Notes: a model not told the origin generated them from the sequence alone. Shown: positions 9,695-17,432, counted from the first letter of the stretch. The stretch: 64,000 nucleotides of DNA from FEB-25 sp963726315 (GCA_963726315.1 CAVSBZ010000001.1:558001-622000), one strand, 5' to 3'. Translations and numbers: made by a program.

Positions 9695-10693
9695 TCAACG
9701 TCCGGTGAGTTGTGCGATTTCTTTGGGGTATCGTTCCCCTTGCACCGTGATCTTTGAAATGGCAAATTCGATCTCCCGGAGATCGTCGGGGCTGAGTTCG
9801 ACATCAAGTGCGCCGATGTTCTCGCCGAGGCGCTCGATCTTGCGGCTGCCAGGGATGGGAACAATCCACGGTTTCTGGGCGAGCAGCCAGGCGAGTGCGA
9901 TCTGAGCCGGCGTCGCTCCCTTCTGTGCACCGATCTTTGCAAGCAGATCAACCACAACCTTGTTTGCTTTGCGTGCCTCCTGGGTAAAGCGCGGCATACG
10001 GCTGCGGATATCAACACTGGCGAAGGTTGTGTTTTCGTCGATTTTTCCCGTGAGATAGCCCCTACCCAATGGGCTAAATGGCACGAAACCAATCCCGAGT
10101 TCCTCGCAGGTTGGTAGCACTTCCGCTTCAGATTCTCTCCACCAAAGTGAGTATTCGCTCTGAACTGCTGTGACTGGCTGGACTGCGTGGGCACGACGGA
10201 TCGTTTGAGCTCCTGCTTCGGAAAGGCCGAAGTGTTTTACCTTGCCTGTCTGAATCAAGTCCTTTACCGCTCCCGCGACATCCTCAATAGGCACTGCGGG
10301 GTCAACCCGATGTTGATAAAACAAATCTATGGCATCAACCTTGAGTCGCGTGAGTGAAGCCTCAGCGACCCTCCTGATCTGTTCTGGCCGACTATCCAGG
10401 CCAAACGCTGGACTCGGCCCCTTGTCAGGATCGTGTTTGAAACCGAACTTGGTGGCGATCACCACTTGCCCACGGAAAGGGGCTAGGCCATCGCCGACGA
10501 GCTCTTCGTTAGTGCACGGACCGTAGACTTCAGCCGTATCGAAAAAGGTGATGCCACGGTCAACCGCAGCGTGAAGAAAAGTGATCATCTCCTGCCTGTC
10601 TGGTATCGGGTATTCATCATGGCTCATTCTCATACAGCCAAGGCCGAGAGCTGAGACTTCCAGGTTACTGTTTCCAAGTTGCCGCTTTTGCAT
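9695..10693 (-). CDS. Aldo/keto reductase (AKR13/YakC-like)
   Basis: Fourth aldo/keto reductase, 332 residues, of a different subgroup from the other three: MQKRQLGNSNLEVSALGLGC, GITFFDTAEVYGP, VIATKFGFKHDP, DLFYQHRVDPAVPIEDVAG, PFSPLGRGYLTGKID and IPGSRKIERLGEN. Such proteins reduce small aldehydes such as methylglyoxal. I chose the ATG at 10693 because GGGAG lies eight bases upstream; an ATG at 10708 has no good site. It directly follows the MerR-family gene, the usual pairing of an AdhR-like regulator with an aldehyde reductase, so aldehyde detoxification is the likely role (inference). Confidence 0.9.
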   Translation of the reverse strand: MQKRQLGNSNLEVSALGLGCMRMSHDEYPIPDRQEMITFLHAAVDRGITFFDTAEVYGPCTNEELVGDGLAPFRGQVVIATKFGFKHDPDKGPSPAFGLDSRPEQIRRVAEASLTRLKVDAIDLFYQHRVDPAVPIEDVAGAVKDLIQTGKVKHFGLSEAGAQTIRRAHAVQPVTAVQSEYSLWWRESEAEVLPTCEELGIGFVPFSPLGRGYLTGKIDENTTFASVDIRSRMPRFTQEARKANKVVVDLLAKIGAQKGATPAQIALAWLLAQKPWIVPIPGSRKIERLGENIGALDVELSPDDLREIEFAISKITVQGERYPKEIAQLTGR

Positions 10694-10719
10694 TTTATTG
10701 ACTCCCATCTTTTCATTTA

Positions 10720-11124
10720 TCAGATGAATTCTAAGGCTTGAGCTTCAGTATCAATCATTTTTTTCTCTTTGTTGAGAATCGAGTGATCATACACGTTTAT
10801 TTTATAGTTCAACAAGTCTAAAGTCTGTTGCATTTCTTTCATTCTAGCCATCAGCAAGTTGCGCTGCGCTGTTAAAATACTTTTTCTGGCTTCGATGGTG
10901 GTGTCGCCTTGTTGGACCAATCTGACATATTCGATCAGTGTTTCAATGGGCAACCCCGCGCTTCTCATGCACTTGATAAATTCGACCCGCTTCACATCAG
11001 TCTCGTTATAATCTCGGATACCGCTTCCATTGCGATTTACCGGCAGGATTAATCCAATACGCTCATAATAGCGCAGCGTATCAGACGAAATAGAATAGCG
11101 TTCACTAACTTCCGCGATCTTCAT
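10720..11124 (-). CDS. MerR family transcriptional regulator (AdhR-like)
   Basis: DNA-binding regulator of 134 residues. The N-terminal winged helix-turn-helix is evident (MKIAEVSERYSISSDTLRYY, then ERIGLILPVNRN, RDYNETDVKRVEFI), followed by a long coiled coil for dimerisation (residues about 80-120). There is one cysteine (KCMRSAGLP) in the position used by AdhR-type regulators to sense reactive aldehydes, but no metal-binding cysteine cluster at the C-terminus. It is the first gene of the aldo/keto reductase set, with its own 19-bp-spaced promoter just upstream. It would activate transcription by untwisting that promoter. Confidence 0.9.
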   Translation of the reverse strand: MKIAEVSERYSISSDTLRYYERIGLILPVNRNGSGIRDYNETDVKRVEFIKCMRSAGLPIETLIEYVRLVQQGDTTIEARKSILTAQRNLLMARMKEMQQTLDLLNYKINVYDHSILNKEKKMIDTEAQALEFI

Positions 11125-11143
11125 ATGTTCACCTCTGATTTAT

Positions 11144-11174
11144 AGTGTATCACTTAGAGTTGACTCTAAGTCAA
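11144..11174 (-). promoter_or_regulatory. MerR-type promoter with 19-bp spacer and palindromic operator
   Basis: On the minus strand TTGACT (11174..11169) and TACACT (11149..11144) are separated by 19 bases, longer than the usual 17 and characteristic of promoters activated by MerR-family proteins. The spacer region carries a perfect palindrome, CTTAGAGTTGACTCTAAG (11153-11170). The MerR gene starts 20 bases beyond the -10, so this site most likely controls it and the reductases behind it. Confidence 0.8.
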
Positions 11175-11329
11175 GAGTTTTGTGTGAAAATATCAAGTTT
11201 AACCCTTTAGCTGGCGCTCCCCTAAAAAGAGGGACTTGATCGATGACCCCCATTCACATCGACGGTATCATAGCATAATATATACGACAAACAAAATCTG
11301 TGGTGCTCCTCGGTAATGGATGGTTAGAT

Positions 11330-12109
11330 TTAATTATCCCCCGTATCAGCCATCCTGCGCACCCGCTTTAGGAATGCTGGTGTATTCAACCCTCGCTCGA
11401 GCAGATAGGTAAGATAATTTCCCATCAGGTTTTCAAGCTCCAGGTCTACCCCTGCAGACAACCTGGCGCGCTGTGCCTCGACGTAGTTTGATCTCTGGAA
11501 ATGCCTGAGTATATGTAAAGCCGGCATGGTCACCAGGCGCACGCCCGCTTCTTTAGCCCCGCATTTTGGGCAGATTACACCACCCTTCTCAAATGAGAAG
11601 TACTGGTCTTCAGCTCGAATTTCTTCTCCGCCGATCACGCAATGGATCAGCTGTGGACGAAAACCAACCAGGTCAAGCAGCCTGACCTCAAAATAACGAA
11701 CCGCGAATGCCGGGTCGGCTTCATCATTGACTCGCCTAAGGGTCTCACTTAACAGCCGGTATAAACCGACATTCTCCCCTTCTTCATAGGTGAACCGGTC
11801 CAATAATTCGACAATGTAGGAGGCATAGCCCATGCGTACAAGGTCCTCGCGCAACGACTGGTATGCCTCTTTTGCTTCAGCCTGGGTTACAATGAGTAAA
11901 TCCCGTCCATGTGCCAGCTGCAGGTCCACGCGGGTAAATGGTTCCAGGTGCCCTGCTTTGCGTGAGCGAGGCTTACGCACCCCTTTTGCCACCACTTTTA
12001 CTTTCCCAATTTCGAGGGTGAACAACCAGAGAAGACGGTCGGCCTCACCCCAATCTGTGTGGCGCAGGACGATCGCTTCAACCCTTTGTGAGCGTGAACG
12101 GCTGGGCAT
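11330..12109 (-). CDS. recO: DNA repair protein RecO
   Basis: Recombination mediator RecO, which loads RecA onto SSB-coated DNA with RecR. The 259 residues show the N-terminal OB fold (QRVEAIVLRHTDWGEADRLL, then VKVVAKGVRKPRS), the helical core and the C-terminal zinc-binding segment. The zinc site is unusual: HCVIGGEEI has glycine where the second cysteine of a CxxC pair is expected, leaving C plus the later CPKC. The ATG at 12109 has no ribosome-binding site; TATAAT lies only six bases upstream, which points to a leaderless transcript. An insertion sequence abuts the gene about 22 bases upstream. No neighbour shares its function. Confidence 0.92.
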   Translation of the reverse strand: MPSRSRSQRVEAIVLRHTDWGEADRLLWLFTLEIGKVKVVAKGVRKPRSRKAGHLEPFTRVDLQLAHGRDLLIVTQAEAKEAYQSLREDLVRMGYASYIVELLDRFTYEEGENVGLYRLLSETLRRVNDEADPAFAVRYFEVRLLDLVGFRPQLIHCVIGGEEIRAEDQYFSFEKGGVICPKCGAKEAGVRLVTMPALHILRHFQRSNYVEAQRARLSAGVDLELENLMGNYLTYLLERGLNTPAFLKRVRRMADTGDN

Positions 12110-12115
12110 CAGTTT

Positions 12116-12121
12116 ATTATA
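12116..12121 (-). promoter_or_regulatory. -10 box of recO (leaderless)
   Basis: TATAAT, then AAACTG, then the recO ATG. Transcription would start at or next to the start codon. The place where a -35 should lie is occupied by the end of the insertion sequence and shows only a poor match. Confidence 0.5.
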
Positions 12122-12131
12122 ATCGTGTCAA

Positions 12132-13559
12132 TGCAAAGTAGAAATGTCCCTTATTCTGCAAAGTAGAGATGTCCCCTTTTTAAGGGATTGATAACCCATA
12201 TCAGTCTGCAGAATTGATGGTAGGCTTTTGGATGGGTTTGCCATTGAGATGGCTATCGTAATGGCGCCAGGGGTGATTATCAGCTGGAGGCTTTGGAGTT
12301 CTGATCTGACGGTCGAGAGTTTTGATATCCGCGACTTCAGCCTGGCGGGGTGCCTTCTGGTAGAGGGTATAGGTTAAGGGGTTGTTTTTGTAGAGGATGG
12401 TTACTTCTCCTTTGGTATTTTCACACACAGTGACCTGTGCCTTGCGCAAAGCGTAGTCTGGGCGTTTGGACTGGATCTGGTAGATTACTCTGTTGGACTG
12501 GACGGTCAGATTTTTCGATAGGGTGCGGTTTTCCTGATGGGTCAAGATGAGGTCCAGATTTTCACTTTTGAGCAAGGGGCGATGGGCGTTGTGAGTGCTG
12601 CGGGGCACCACAGCGAAACGGTGGTTGTAATCCTGGCGGAACTCGGTCAAAAAGGCATTGGCGGTGTCTATGTCGGAGATGCCACGCAAACGCAGCTCCT
12701 TGACCAACCGGTCTTGCAGGGTCTGGTTGGCGCGTTCGATGCGCCCTTTAGCCTGAGGGGTGTTGGCGCAGATGATCTGGACGTCCAATTCCTGCATGGC
12801 CCGGCCAAACTGGGTCAGACCACTGGTAGTCCCCAAGGGACGGGGCTGATTGACCCGAAAGATGCCGTGTTTATCGCTGTAGAAGGCGACAGGCTTGCCG
12901 AAGCGCTCGAAGTAGTGGCGGGAAGCTTCACAGTAGGTAAAGAAGGTTTCTTCGGGAACAAACCATAACTCCAAGAGCTGCCCGGTGGCATCGTCGAAAT
13001 ACACCAACAAGGTGCATCTGGGGGCACGCCCTTCAAACCAGTCATGGTCAGAGCCATCGATCTGCACCAGCTCGCCAAAACAGGCCCGCCGTTCCCGCAT
13101 CGGGTGCGTCTCTGGCTGCTTGGCTCGCTTCGGTTTCCACCACTCCTCCGAAATCATGATCCCACGCACACTCTCGCGTGATAGCCGTAGGTCGTGCATT
13201 TCGGTCAACTTCTCATGGGCAAGGGTCGGGCCAAAGTCACGGTAGTGCTTGTAAATCAAGTCAATCGCTTTTTGCACAGTTTGTGGATCCAGCTGGTTGT
13301 TGCTGGACTTTCCACGGCGTCGGCTTATCAGACCAGGCGGACCCAGGTCTTTGTATGCTCGGAACAGCCGCTTGACTTGTCTTACGCTGATCCCCAGCAT
13401 TCGCGCCGCTTCGGCTTGCCTGAGACGTTTGTCTTTCAGTCGTTGCATGACTTCCAATCTGTTTATTTCCCGGTTGCTCATGGTCACTAGTTTGTCCACG
13501 TTGTGTCCCTTTCAAGGGGACATTTTAACTTTGCACAAAGGGGACTCTACTACTTTGCG
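12132..13559 (-). mobile_element. ISNCY-type insertion sequence
   Basis: About 1.43 kb. The two ends form imperfect inverted repeats of roughly 55 bp. Each end contains the same short motif twice: GCAAAGTAGAAATGTCCC and GCAAAGTAGAGATGTCCC at 12133-12174, and in reverse orientation GCAAAGTAGTAGAGTCCCC and GCAAAGTTAAAATGTCCCC from 13558 inward. One transposase gene fills the interior. I could not recognise a target-site duplication (flanks GTGTCAA and CTAACAT), so the exact tips are uncertain by a base or two. Confidence 0.75.
12201..13499 (-). CDS. ISNCY family DDE transposase
   Basis: Transposase of 432 residues. An N-terminal helix-turn-helix (LRQAEAARMLGISVRQVKRL) is followed by a second DNA-binding segment (SRRRGKSSNN) and a retroviral-integrase-type core with the acidic residues in VQIDGSDHDWF, FYSDKHGIFR and KGRIERANQTLQ. 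The length and the double-motif terminal repeats fit intact ISNCY elements. The reading starts at GTG 13499 behind AAAGGG; ATG 13481 is the alternative. The frame is complete, so the element may be active. Confidence 0.88.
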   Translation of the reverse strand: MDKLVTMSNREINRLEVMQRLKDKRLRQAEAARMLGISVRQVKRLFRAYKDLGPPGLISRRRGKSSNNQLDPQTVQKAIDLIYKHYRDFGPTLAHEKLTEMHDLRLSRESVRGIMISEEWWKPKRAKQPETHPMRERRACFGELVQIDGSDHDWFEGRAPRCTLLVYFDDATGQLLELWFVPEETFFTYCEASRHYFERFGKPVAFYSDKHGIFRVNQPRPLGTTSGLTQFGRAMQELDVQIICANTPQAKGRIERANQTLQDRLVKELRLRGISDIDTANAFLTEFRQDYNHRFAVVPRSTHNAHRPLLKSENLDLILTHQENRTLSKNLTVQSNRVIYQIQSKRPDYALRKAQVTVCENTKGEVTILYKNNPLTYTLYQKAPRQAEVADIKTLDRQIRTPKPPADNHPWRHYDSHLNGKPIQKPTINSAD

Positions 13560-13580
13560 CTAACATCCCAGCTGCCAATA

Positions 13581-13609
13581 TTGACAAATCATTGTAGTTC
13601 GACTACAAT
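13581..13609 (+). promoter_or_regulatory. Sigma-70-like promoter with internal palindrome, transsulfuration operon
   Basis: TTGACA (13581-13586), 17 bases, TACAAT (13604-13609): a near-consensus promoter. The bases between and over the -10 form a perfect 8-3-8 palindrome, ATTGTAGTTCGACTACAAT (13591-13609), the position of a repressor operator. I do not recognise the regulator. Confidence 0.75.
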
Positions 13610-13656
13610 TGTTAGAGAGGTACTATAATTTGGTGGGTAATCTCAGCACCTCCTCC

Positions 13657-13679
13657 AGGCGATGACACTGCCATCGCCT
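13657..13679 (+). terminator. Hairpin in the leader, possible attenuator
   Basis: AGGCGATG-ACACTGC-CATCGCCT, an 8-bp perfect stem followed by CTTTAATAATA, lies between the promoter and the first gene. It has only a short T run, so it would be a weak terminator. More short hairpins follow (GATAG/CTATC around 13697-13728 and ATCCC/GGGAT around 13730-13750), making a structured leader of about 200 bases. Confidence 0.4.
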
Positions 13680-13823
13680 CTTTAATAATAGACTGGCTGA
13701 TAGTAAACTGCTGCAAGCGGCGTACAGCTATCCCGCACCGATTGGGATGGCGTCTTTTCCGCCGAATTGGTTACTAGCAGTTGACTGTTTGTTTTATTTA
13801 ATTAAATATAGAGGTTATTGATA

Positions 13824-15242
13824 ATGCCAACACCCATTCTTACTCCGTCTGACAGCTTGCGTGTGTATGATGACATCTTGCAAACGATCGGTAAAACTCC
13901 CCTGGTGCGGTTGAGCCGCCTGGCGAAGGATCTCCCCTGCCCGGTTTATGCCAAGGTGGAATATTTCAACCCGGGTGGCTCGGTGAAAGACCGTATTGCG
14001 GTTAACATAATCGAGCAGGCTGAAAGAACCGGACGACTTAAGCCGGGAGGAACCGTCGTGGAAGCTACCTCGGGCAACACCGGTCTCGGTCTGGCGATGG
14101 TGTGTGCCATAAAGGGCTACAAATCCGTCTTCGTTCTGCCAGATAAAATGAGCCAGGAGAAGATCCAGCTCTTGCGCGCCTATGGAGCCCGCGTGGTGAT
14201 CACACCCACCGCCGTCGCACCCGATGACCCACGCTCGAACATCAGCGTATCAAAGCGCATCGTGGAGGAAACCCCCAATGCCATCCTGGCTAACCAGTAC
14301 CACAATCCTGAAAACCCGCGCAGCCACTATCTCACCACCGGCCCTGAAATCTGGGAGCAGACGGGCGGCATGGTCACCGATGTGGTCTTGGGGATGGGCA
14401 CGGGCGGCACGATCAGCGGCACCGGGCGTTATCTCAAGGAACAAAATCCAACCATCCGCATCATCGGTGTAGACCCGCTGGGATCGCTGCTGATGGAAAC
14501 CTGGCAGCAGGGGCATATCCCCAACGACATCCAGCCTAAAACCTATAAAGTGGAGGGGATCGGTGAAGACTTCATTCCTTCCAGCCTGGATATGTCGGTG
14601 ATCGACGCCGTGATCCAGGTTGGGGACAAAGAATCCTTCAGCTGGGCGCGCCGCCTGGTTAAAGAGGAAGGCATCTTTTGTGGCGGCTCATCGGGGTCAG
14701 CCCTGGCGGCTGCCATGCAGTATGGCGCCACCCTCACCTCCGACCATCTCCTGGTGGTGCTGCTGCCCGATTCGGGTACCCGCTACCTGTCAAAATTCTA
14801 TGATGACAAGTGGATGCGCGAAAATGGCTTCATGGAGGCCGAGTGGTGTGAAGCTTCGCTGAAGGAGGTCTTAGCGGTAAAACCGGGAAGGAGATTGATC
14901 ACCGCCCACGTTACTGACCGCCTGACTGATGTGATCGCCGCGATGAAGGCTCATGATATCTCGCAAATGCCGGTGGTCAGCCAAAATGAATCGCTGGCTG
15001 GATTGGTGACCGAGATTGACCTGCTCAAGTATCTGGTCGAAGATAACCACGCTCAGCATCCCGAGGAGACGATTTCTGCCATCATGCGCCCCGCCAACAA
15101 CGTCTTCCCCTCCAGTACTTCCGTTGAGACCATTCTACCTGCCATCATGGAAGACCAGGTGGTGCTCGTCACCGAAGACAGCCACCCCATCGGTATCCTC
15201 ACCAAGATTGATCTGCTCGATTTCATCACCCAGGGCATGTAA
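13824..15242 (+). CDS. Cystathionine beta-synthase
   Basis: PLP enzyme that condenses homocysteine with serine (or acetylserine) to cystathionine. 472 residues. The catalytic part carries the PLP lysine in PGGSVKDRIA, the phosphate- and substrate-binding EATSGNTGLGLAM, and the glycine loop GMGTGGTISGTGRYL. From about residue 345 two CBS domains follow (VTDRLTDVIAAMKAHDISQM, LVTEIDLLKYL, then a second pair), the usual AdoMet or nucleotide-sensing region. The ATG at 13824 has GAGG nine bases upstream. The next gene, cystathionine gamma-lyase, starts just downstream, giving the reverse transsulfuration route from homocysteine to cysteine. O-acetylserine sulfhydrylase activity is an alternative, but the CBS tail and the partner favour this call. 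Confidence 0.9.
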   Translation: MPTPILTPSDSLRVYDDILQTIGKTPLVRLSRLAKDLPCPVYAKVEYFNPGGSVKDRIAVNIIEQAERTGRLKPGGTVVEATSGNTGLGLAMVCAIKGYKSVFVLPDKMSQEKIQLLRAYGARVVITPTAVAPDDPRSNISVSKRIVEETPNAILANQYHNPENPRSHYLTTGPEIWEQTGGMVTDVVLGMGTGGTISGTGRYLKEQNPTIRIIGVDPLGSLLMETWQQGHIPNDIQPKTYKVEGIGEDFIPSSLDMSVIDAVIQVGDKESFSWARRLVKEEGIFCGGSSGSALAAAMQYGATLTSDHLLVVLLPDSGTRYLSKFYDDKWMRENGFMEAEWCEASLKEVLAVKPGRRLITAHVTDRLTDVIAAMKAHDISQMPVVSQNESLAGLVTEIDLLKYLVEDNHAQHPEETISAIMRPANNVFPSSTSVETILPAIMEDQVVLVTEDSHPIGILTKIDLLDFITQGM

Positions 15243-15265
15243 CCATGACTCAGGAGCATTCAATT

Positions 15266-16399
15266 ATGGAATTCGAAACCGCCTGCGTCCACGCTGGTCA
15301 GCCCCCAGACCCCACCACAGGTGCGGTCATGACCCCCATCTACCAGACCTCTACGTATGTTCAAGATGGTGTGGGGGTCCACCGGGGCTATGATTATGCC
15401 CGCACCGGCAACCCTACCCGCACCGCCCTTGAATCCTGTTTGTCTGCCCTGGAAGGGGGTCAATTCGGACTGGCATTCGCCTCGGGAATGGCCGCCATCG
15501 ACACCACTTTACGCCTGCTTTCACCAGGTGATCACATCCTGGTGGGTAATGACGTCTACGGCGGTACCTATCGCCTATTCGAGCGCGTGCTGCATCCATA
15601 CGGCCTGGACTTTTCATATGTAGACGCCCGCGACCTTGAGCAGGTGAGCTCGAGCTTGCGCCCCAACACCCGCATGCTCTGGCTCGAGACGCCCTCGAAC
15701 CCTTTGCTGAGGCTGTGTGACATATCAGCCCTGGCTGGAATGGCTCACGCCAATTCCCGCCAGGTTTTAGTGGTTGTGGATAATACCTTTGCCACTCCCT
15801 ATTTACAGCGACCGCTGCGTTTGGGTGCTGATCTGGTGGTTCATTCCTCCACCAAGTACCTGGGTGGTCACTCGGATGTCGTCGGAGGCGCAGTTGTGGG
15901 GAACGATAGAACCTTGGGCGAACGCCTGGCATTTTTACAGAATGCCGTCGGAGCAGTCCCAGGACCGTTGGATTGTTTCCTTGTCTTGCGTGGGATAAAG
16001 ACCCTGCCGGTGCGCATGGATCGCCATGCTCAAAATGCTGCCAGGGTCGCAGATTACCTGGCGGCTCACCCCAAGGTGACCCAGGTCATCTATCCGTTCC
16101 ACCCTTCACACCCCCAGGAGCAGCTTGCCCGTCGGCAGATGCGCTCAGGTGGTGGGATGGTTTCCTTCACCTTGAAAAGTGGGGCAAAGGAAGCGATCAG
16201 AGTGGCTGAAAGCACTCACCTTTTTACCCTGGCTGAATCCTTGGGTGGGGTGGAATCACTCATCGAAGTACCCGCGGCCATGACCCATGCTTCCACGGCA
16301 GATTCTCCCCTGGCGATCGATTCCAGCCTGGTGCGTCTATCCGTCGGTCTTGAAAATGTCGACGATTTGCTCGCAGACCTGTCACAGGCACTTGGTTAG
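15266..16399 (+). CDS. Cystathionine gamma-lyase / gamma-synthase family PLP enzyme
   Basis: Cys/Met-metabolism PLP enzyme of 377 residues. Recognised by FETACVHAGQPPDPTTGAV, PIYQTSTYVQ, the cofactor-binding YARTGNPTR, SGMAAI, the PLP aspartate in VVVDNTFATP and the PLP lysine in HSSTKYLGGHSD, and C-terminal SLGGVESLIEVPAAMTH. Next to cystathionine beta-synthase, cleavage of cystathionine to cysteine, ammonia and oxobutyrate is the likely reaction; gamma-synthase is the alternative and cannot be excluded by eye. I chose ATG 15266 because AGGAG lies nine bases upstream and the protein then begins right at the family start; an ATG at 15245 would add seven residues. Confidence 0.9.
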   Translation: MEFETACVHAGQPPDPTTGAVMTPIYQTSTYVQDGVGVHRGYDYARTGNPTRTALESCLSALEGGQFGLAFASGMAAIDTTLRLLSPGDHILVGNDVYGGTYRLFERVLHPYGLDFSYVDARDLEQVSSSLRPNTRMLWLETPSNPLLRLCDISALAGMAHANSRQVLVVVDNTFATPYLQRPLRLGADLVVHSSTKYLGGHSDVVGGAVVGNDRTLGERLAFLQNAVGAVPGPLDCFLVLRGIKTLPVRMDRHAQNAARVADYLAAHPKVTQVIYPFHPSHPQEQLARRQMRSGGGMVSFTLKSGAKEAIRVAESTHLFTLAESLGGVESLIEVPAAMTHASTADSPLAIDSSLVRLSVGLENVDDLLADLSQALG

Positions 16400-16408
16400 G
16401 AGTATACA

Positions 16409-17107
16409 ATGATCAATAATTCCCTTCATCCATGGACGCTCGACCCTGACGAGGCTATCCGCTTGCAAGAAGACTTACACCACAGGCTAGTGTTGGAATG
16501 GGATGGTCGCGTGGTAAACACGGTTGGCGGCGTCGCGGTTAATGAAATCGATGGATCGGTGCAGGCTGCAATCGCCGTCCTTCACTACCCACTCATGACC
16601 CCAGTCGAAACATCAATCGGAGATGCCTCACCGGGGTATCCATACGATCCAGGTCTGCTCGTTTACCGTGTGGGTCCCGCCATACTAAATGCCTGGGAAA
16701 AACTTGTTGACAAACCTGATCTACTGCTGGTACAGGCTCATGGTATCGCCCATCCGCGAGGCATGGGGATGGCATCCCATCTGGGGTTGTGGCTGAATAT
16801 CCCCACTATTGGAGTGGCAAAATCACTGCTTTATGGACGCGAATCAGATGCCCCCATGAAAGTGGGTGATTGGACTGACCTGTTGGATGAACGCAGTCCC
16901 AGGCGGGTCATCGGTGCCATCCTGCGCACCTGCGATAGTGCCAAACCGGTTTACGTTTCGCCAGGTCATCTAATCGACCTGGAGCATTCCATTGCGTTTG
17001 TGCGCGATTGCTGCCGGGGTTATCGTTTGCCGGAGCCAATCCGGATGGCACAAAAAATGGCTCGGACCAGCGGGCAAGTTAGCATAAACATGGAGCCGGT
17101 GATTTAA
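16409..17107 (+). CDS. Endonuclease V homologue lacking the catalytic acidic residues
   Basis: 232 residues clearly of the endonuclease V (Nfi) family: GYPYDPGLLVYRVGP, a PDLLLVQAHGIAHPRG block, ASHLGLWLNIPTIGVAKSLL, and YVSPGHLIDLE near the C-terminus. Active family members use aspartates in GVDxS and DGHGIAHP and a glutamate in FLxFRE to bind metal and cut near deaminated bases. Here these read GVAVN (Ala), VQAHGIAHP (Ala) and LLVYRVG (Val), all three replaced, while the histidine of SPGH is kept. It is probably not a nuclease of the normal kind; it may bind DNA or RNA or another partner. It sits 9 bases after cystathionine gamma-lyase with AGGAG, so it is co-transcribed. Confidence 0.85.
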   Translation: MINNSLHPWTLDPDEAIRLQEDLHHRLVLEWDGRVVNTVGGVAVNEIDGSVQAAIAVLHYPLMTPVETSIGDASPGYPYDPGLLVYRVGPAILNAWEKLVDKPDLLLVQAHGIAHPRGMGMASHLGLWLNIPTIGVAKSLLYGRESDAPMKVGDWTDLLDERSPRRVIGAILRTCDSAKPVYVSPGHLIDLEHSIAFVRDCCRGYRLPEPIRMAQKMARTSGQVSINMEPVI

Positions 17108-17338
17108 TTCATTTCTCGATATTAGCCCTGCCCATTCAGGGGGAAATTCCTGACCTGGTTTGAAGTTTTGATTCCATGATCACGCCTCAGCAAGATCTGT
17201 CACCCGTCAGTTATTAATCAAGCCAGCCACATTCCAATTTTTTTATTCTTTCTTGACCCTTTTTTACCTTTCATTGCCAAAAAATTGACTTTGATGGCGA
17301 TATATTAGCTTTGAAAGTTTTTTCATTTCTAGTTGCCT

Positions 17339-17431
17339 ATGGCTGATATTGTCTATCTGTTGATTATTTTGGTTCTGTTCCTGGCTTGCTGGGGGCTGCT
17401 CGTTTTATGCCAGCGCCTGATGGAGGATTGA
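17339..17431 (+). CDS. Small single-span membrane protein ahead of kdpF
   Basis: A 30-residue open frame beginning MADIVYLLIILVLFLACWG and ending CQRLMED: one hydrophobic helix followed by a short polar tail. Its stop is two bases before the kdpF start, and its last codons contain the kdpF ribosome-binding site GGAGG. From memory, similar tiny ORFs with a C-terminal C-[ED/Q]-R-L motif precede kdpF in other bacteria, which is the main reason to believe it; it has no clear ribosome-binding site of its own. A role as an accessory subunit of the Kdp pump is a guess. Confidence 0.5.
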   Translation: MADIVYLLIILVLFLACWGLLVLCQRLMED

Positions 17432-17432
17432 T

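Noticed and set aside
9550..10194. A 214-codon minus-strand frame opposite or within the fourth aldo/keto reductase region
   Set aside because: It overlaps the reductase gene in another frame, is rich in Arg and Ser as shadow frames are, and has no recognisable domain.
17108..17338. c-di-AMP (ydaO) riboswitch or KdpE box ahead of the kdp operon
   Set aside because: I looked for the ydaO core and for a TTTATA/TTTACA-type KdpE site and found neither with confidence; only AT-rich sequence.
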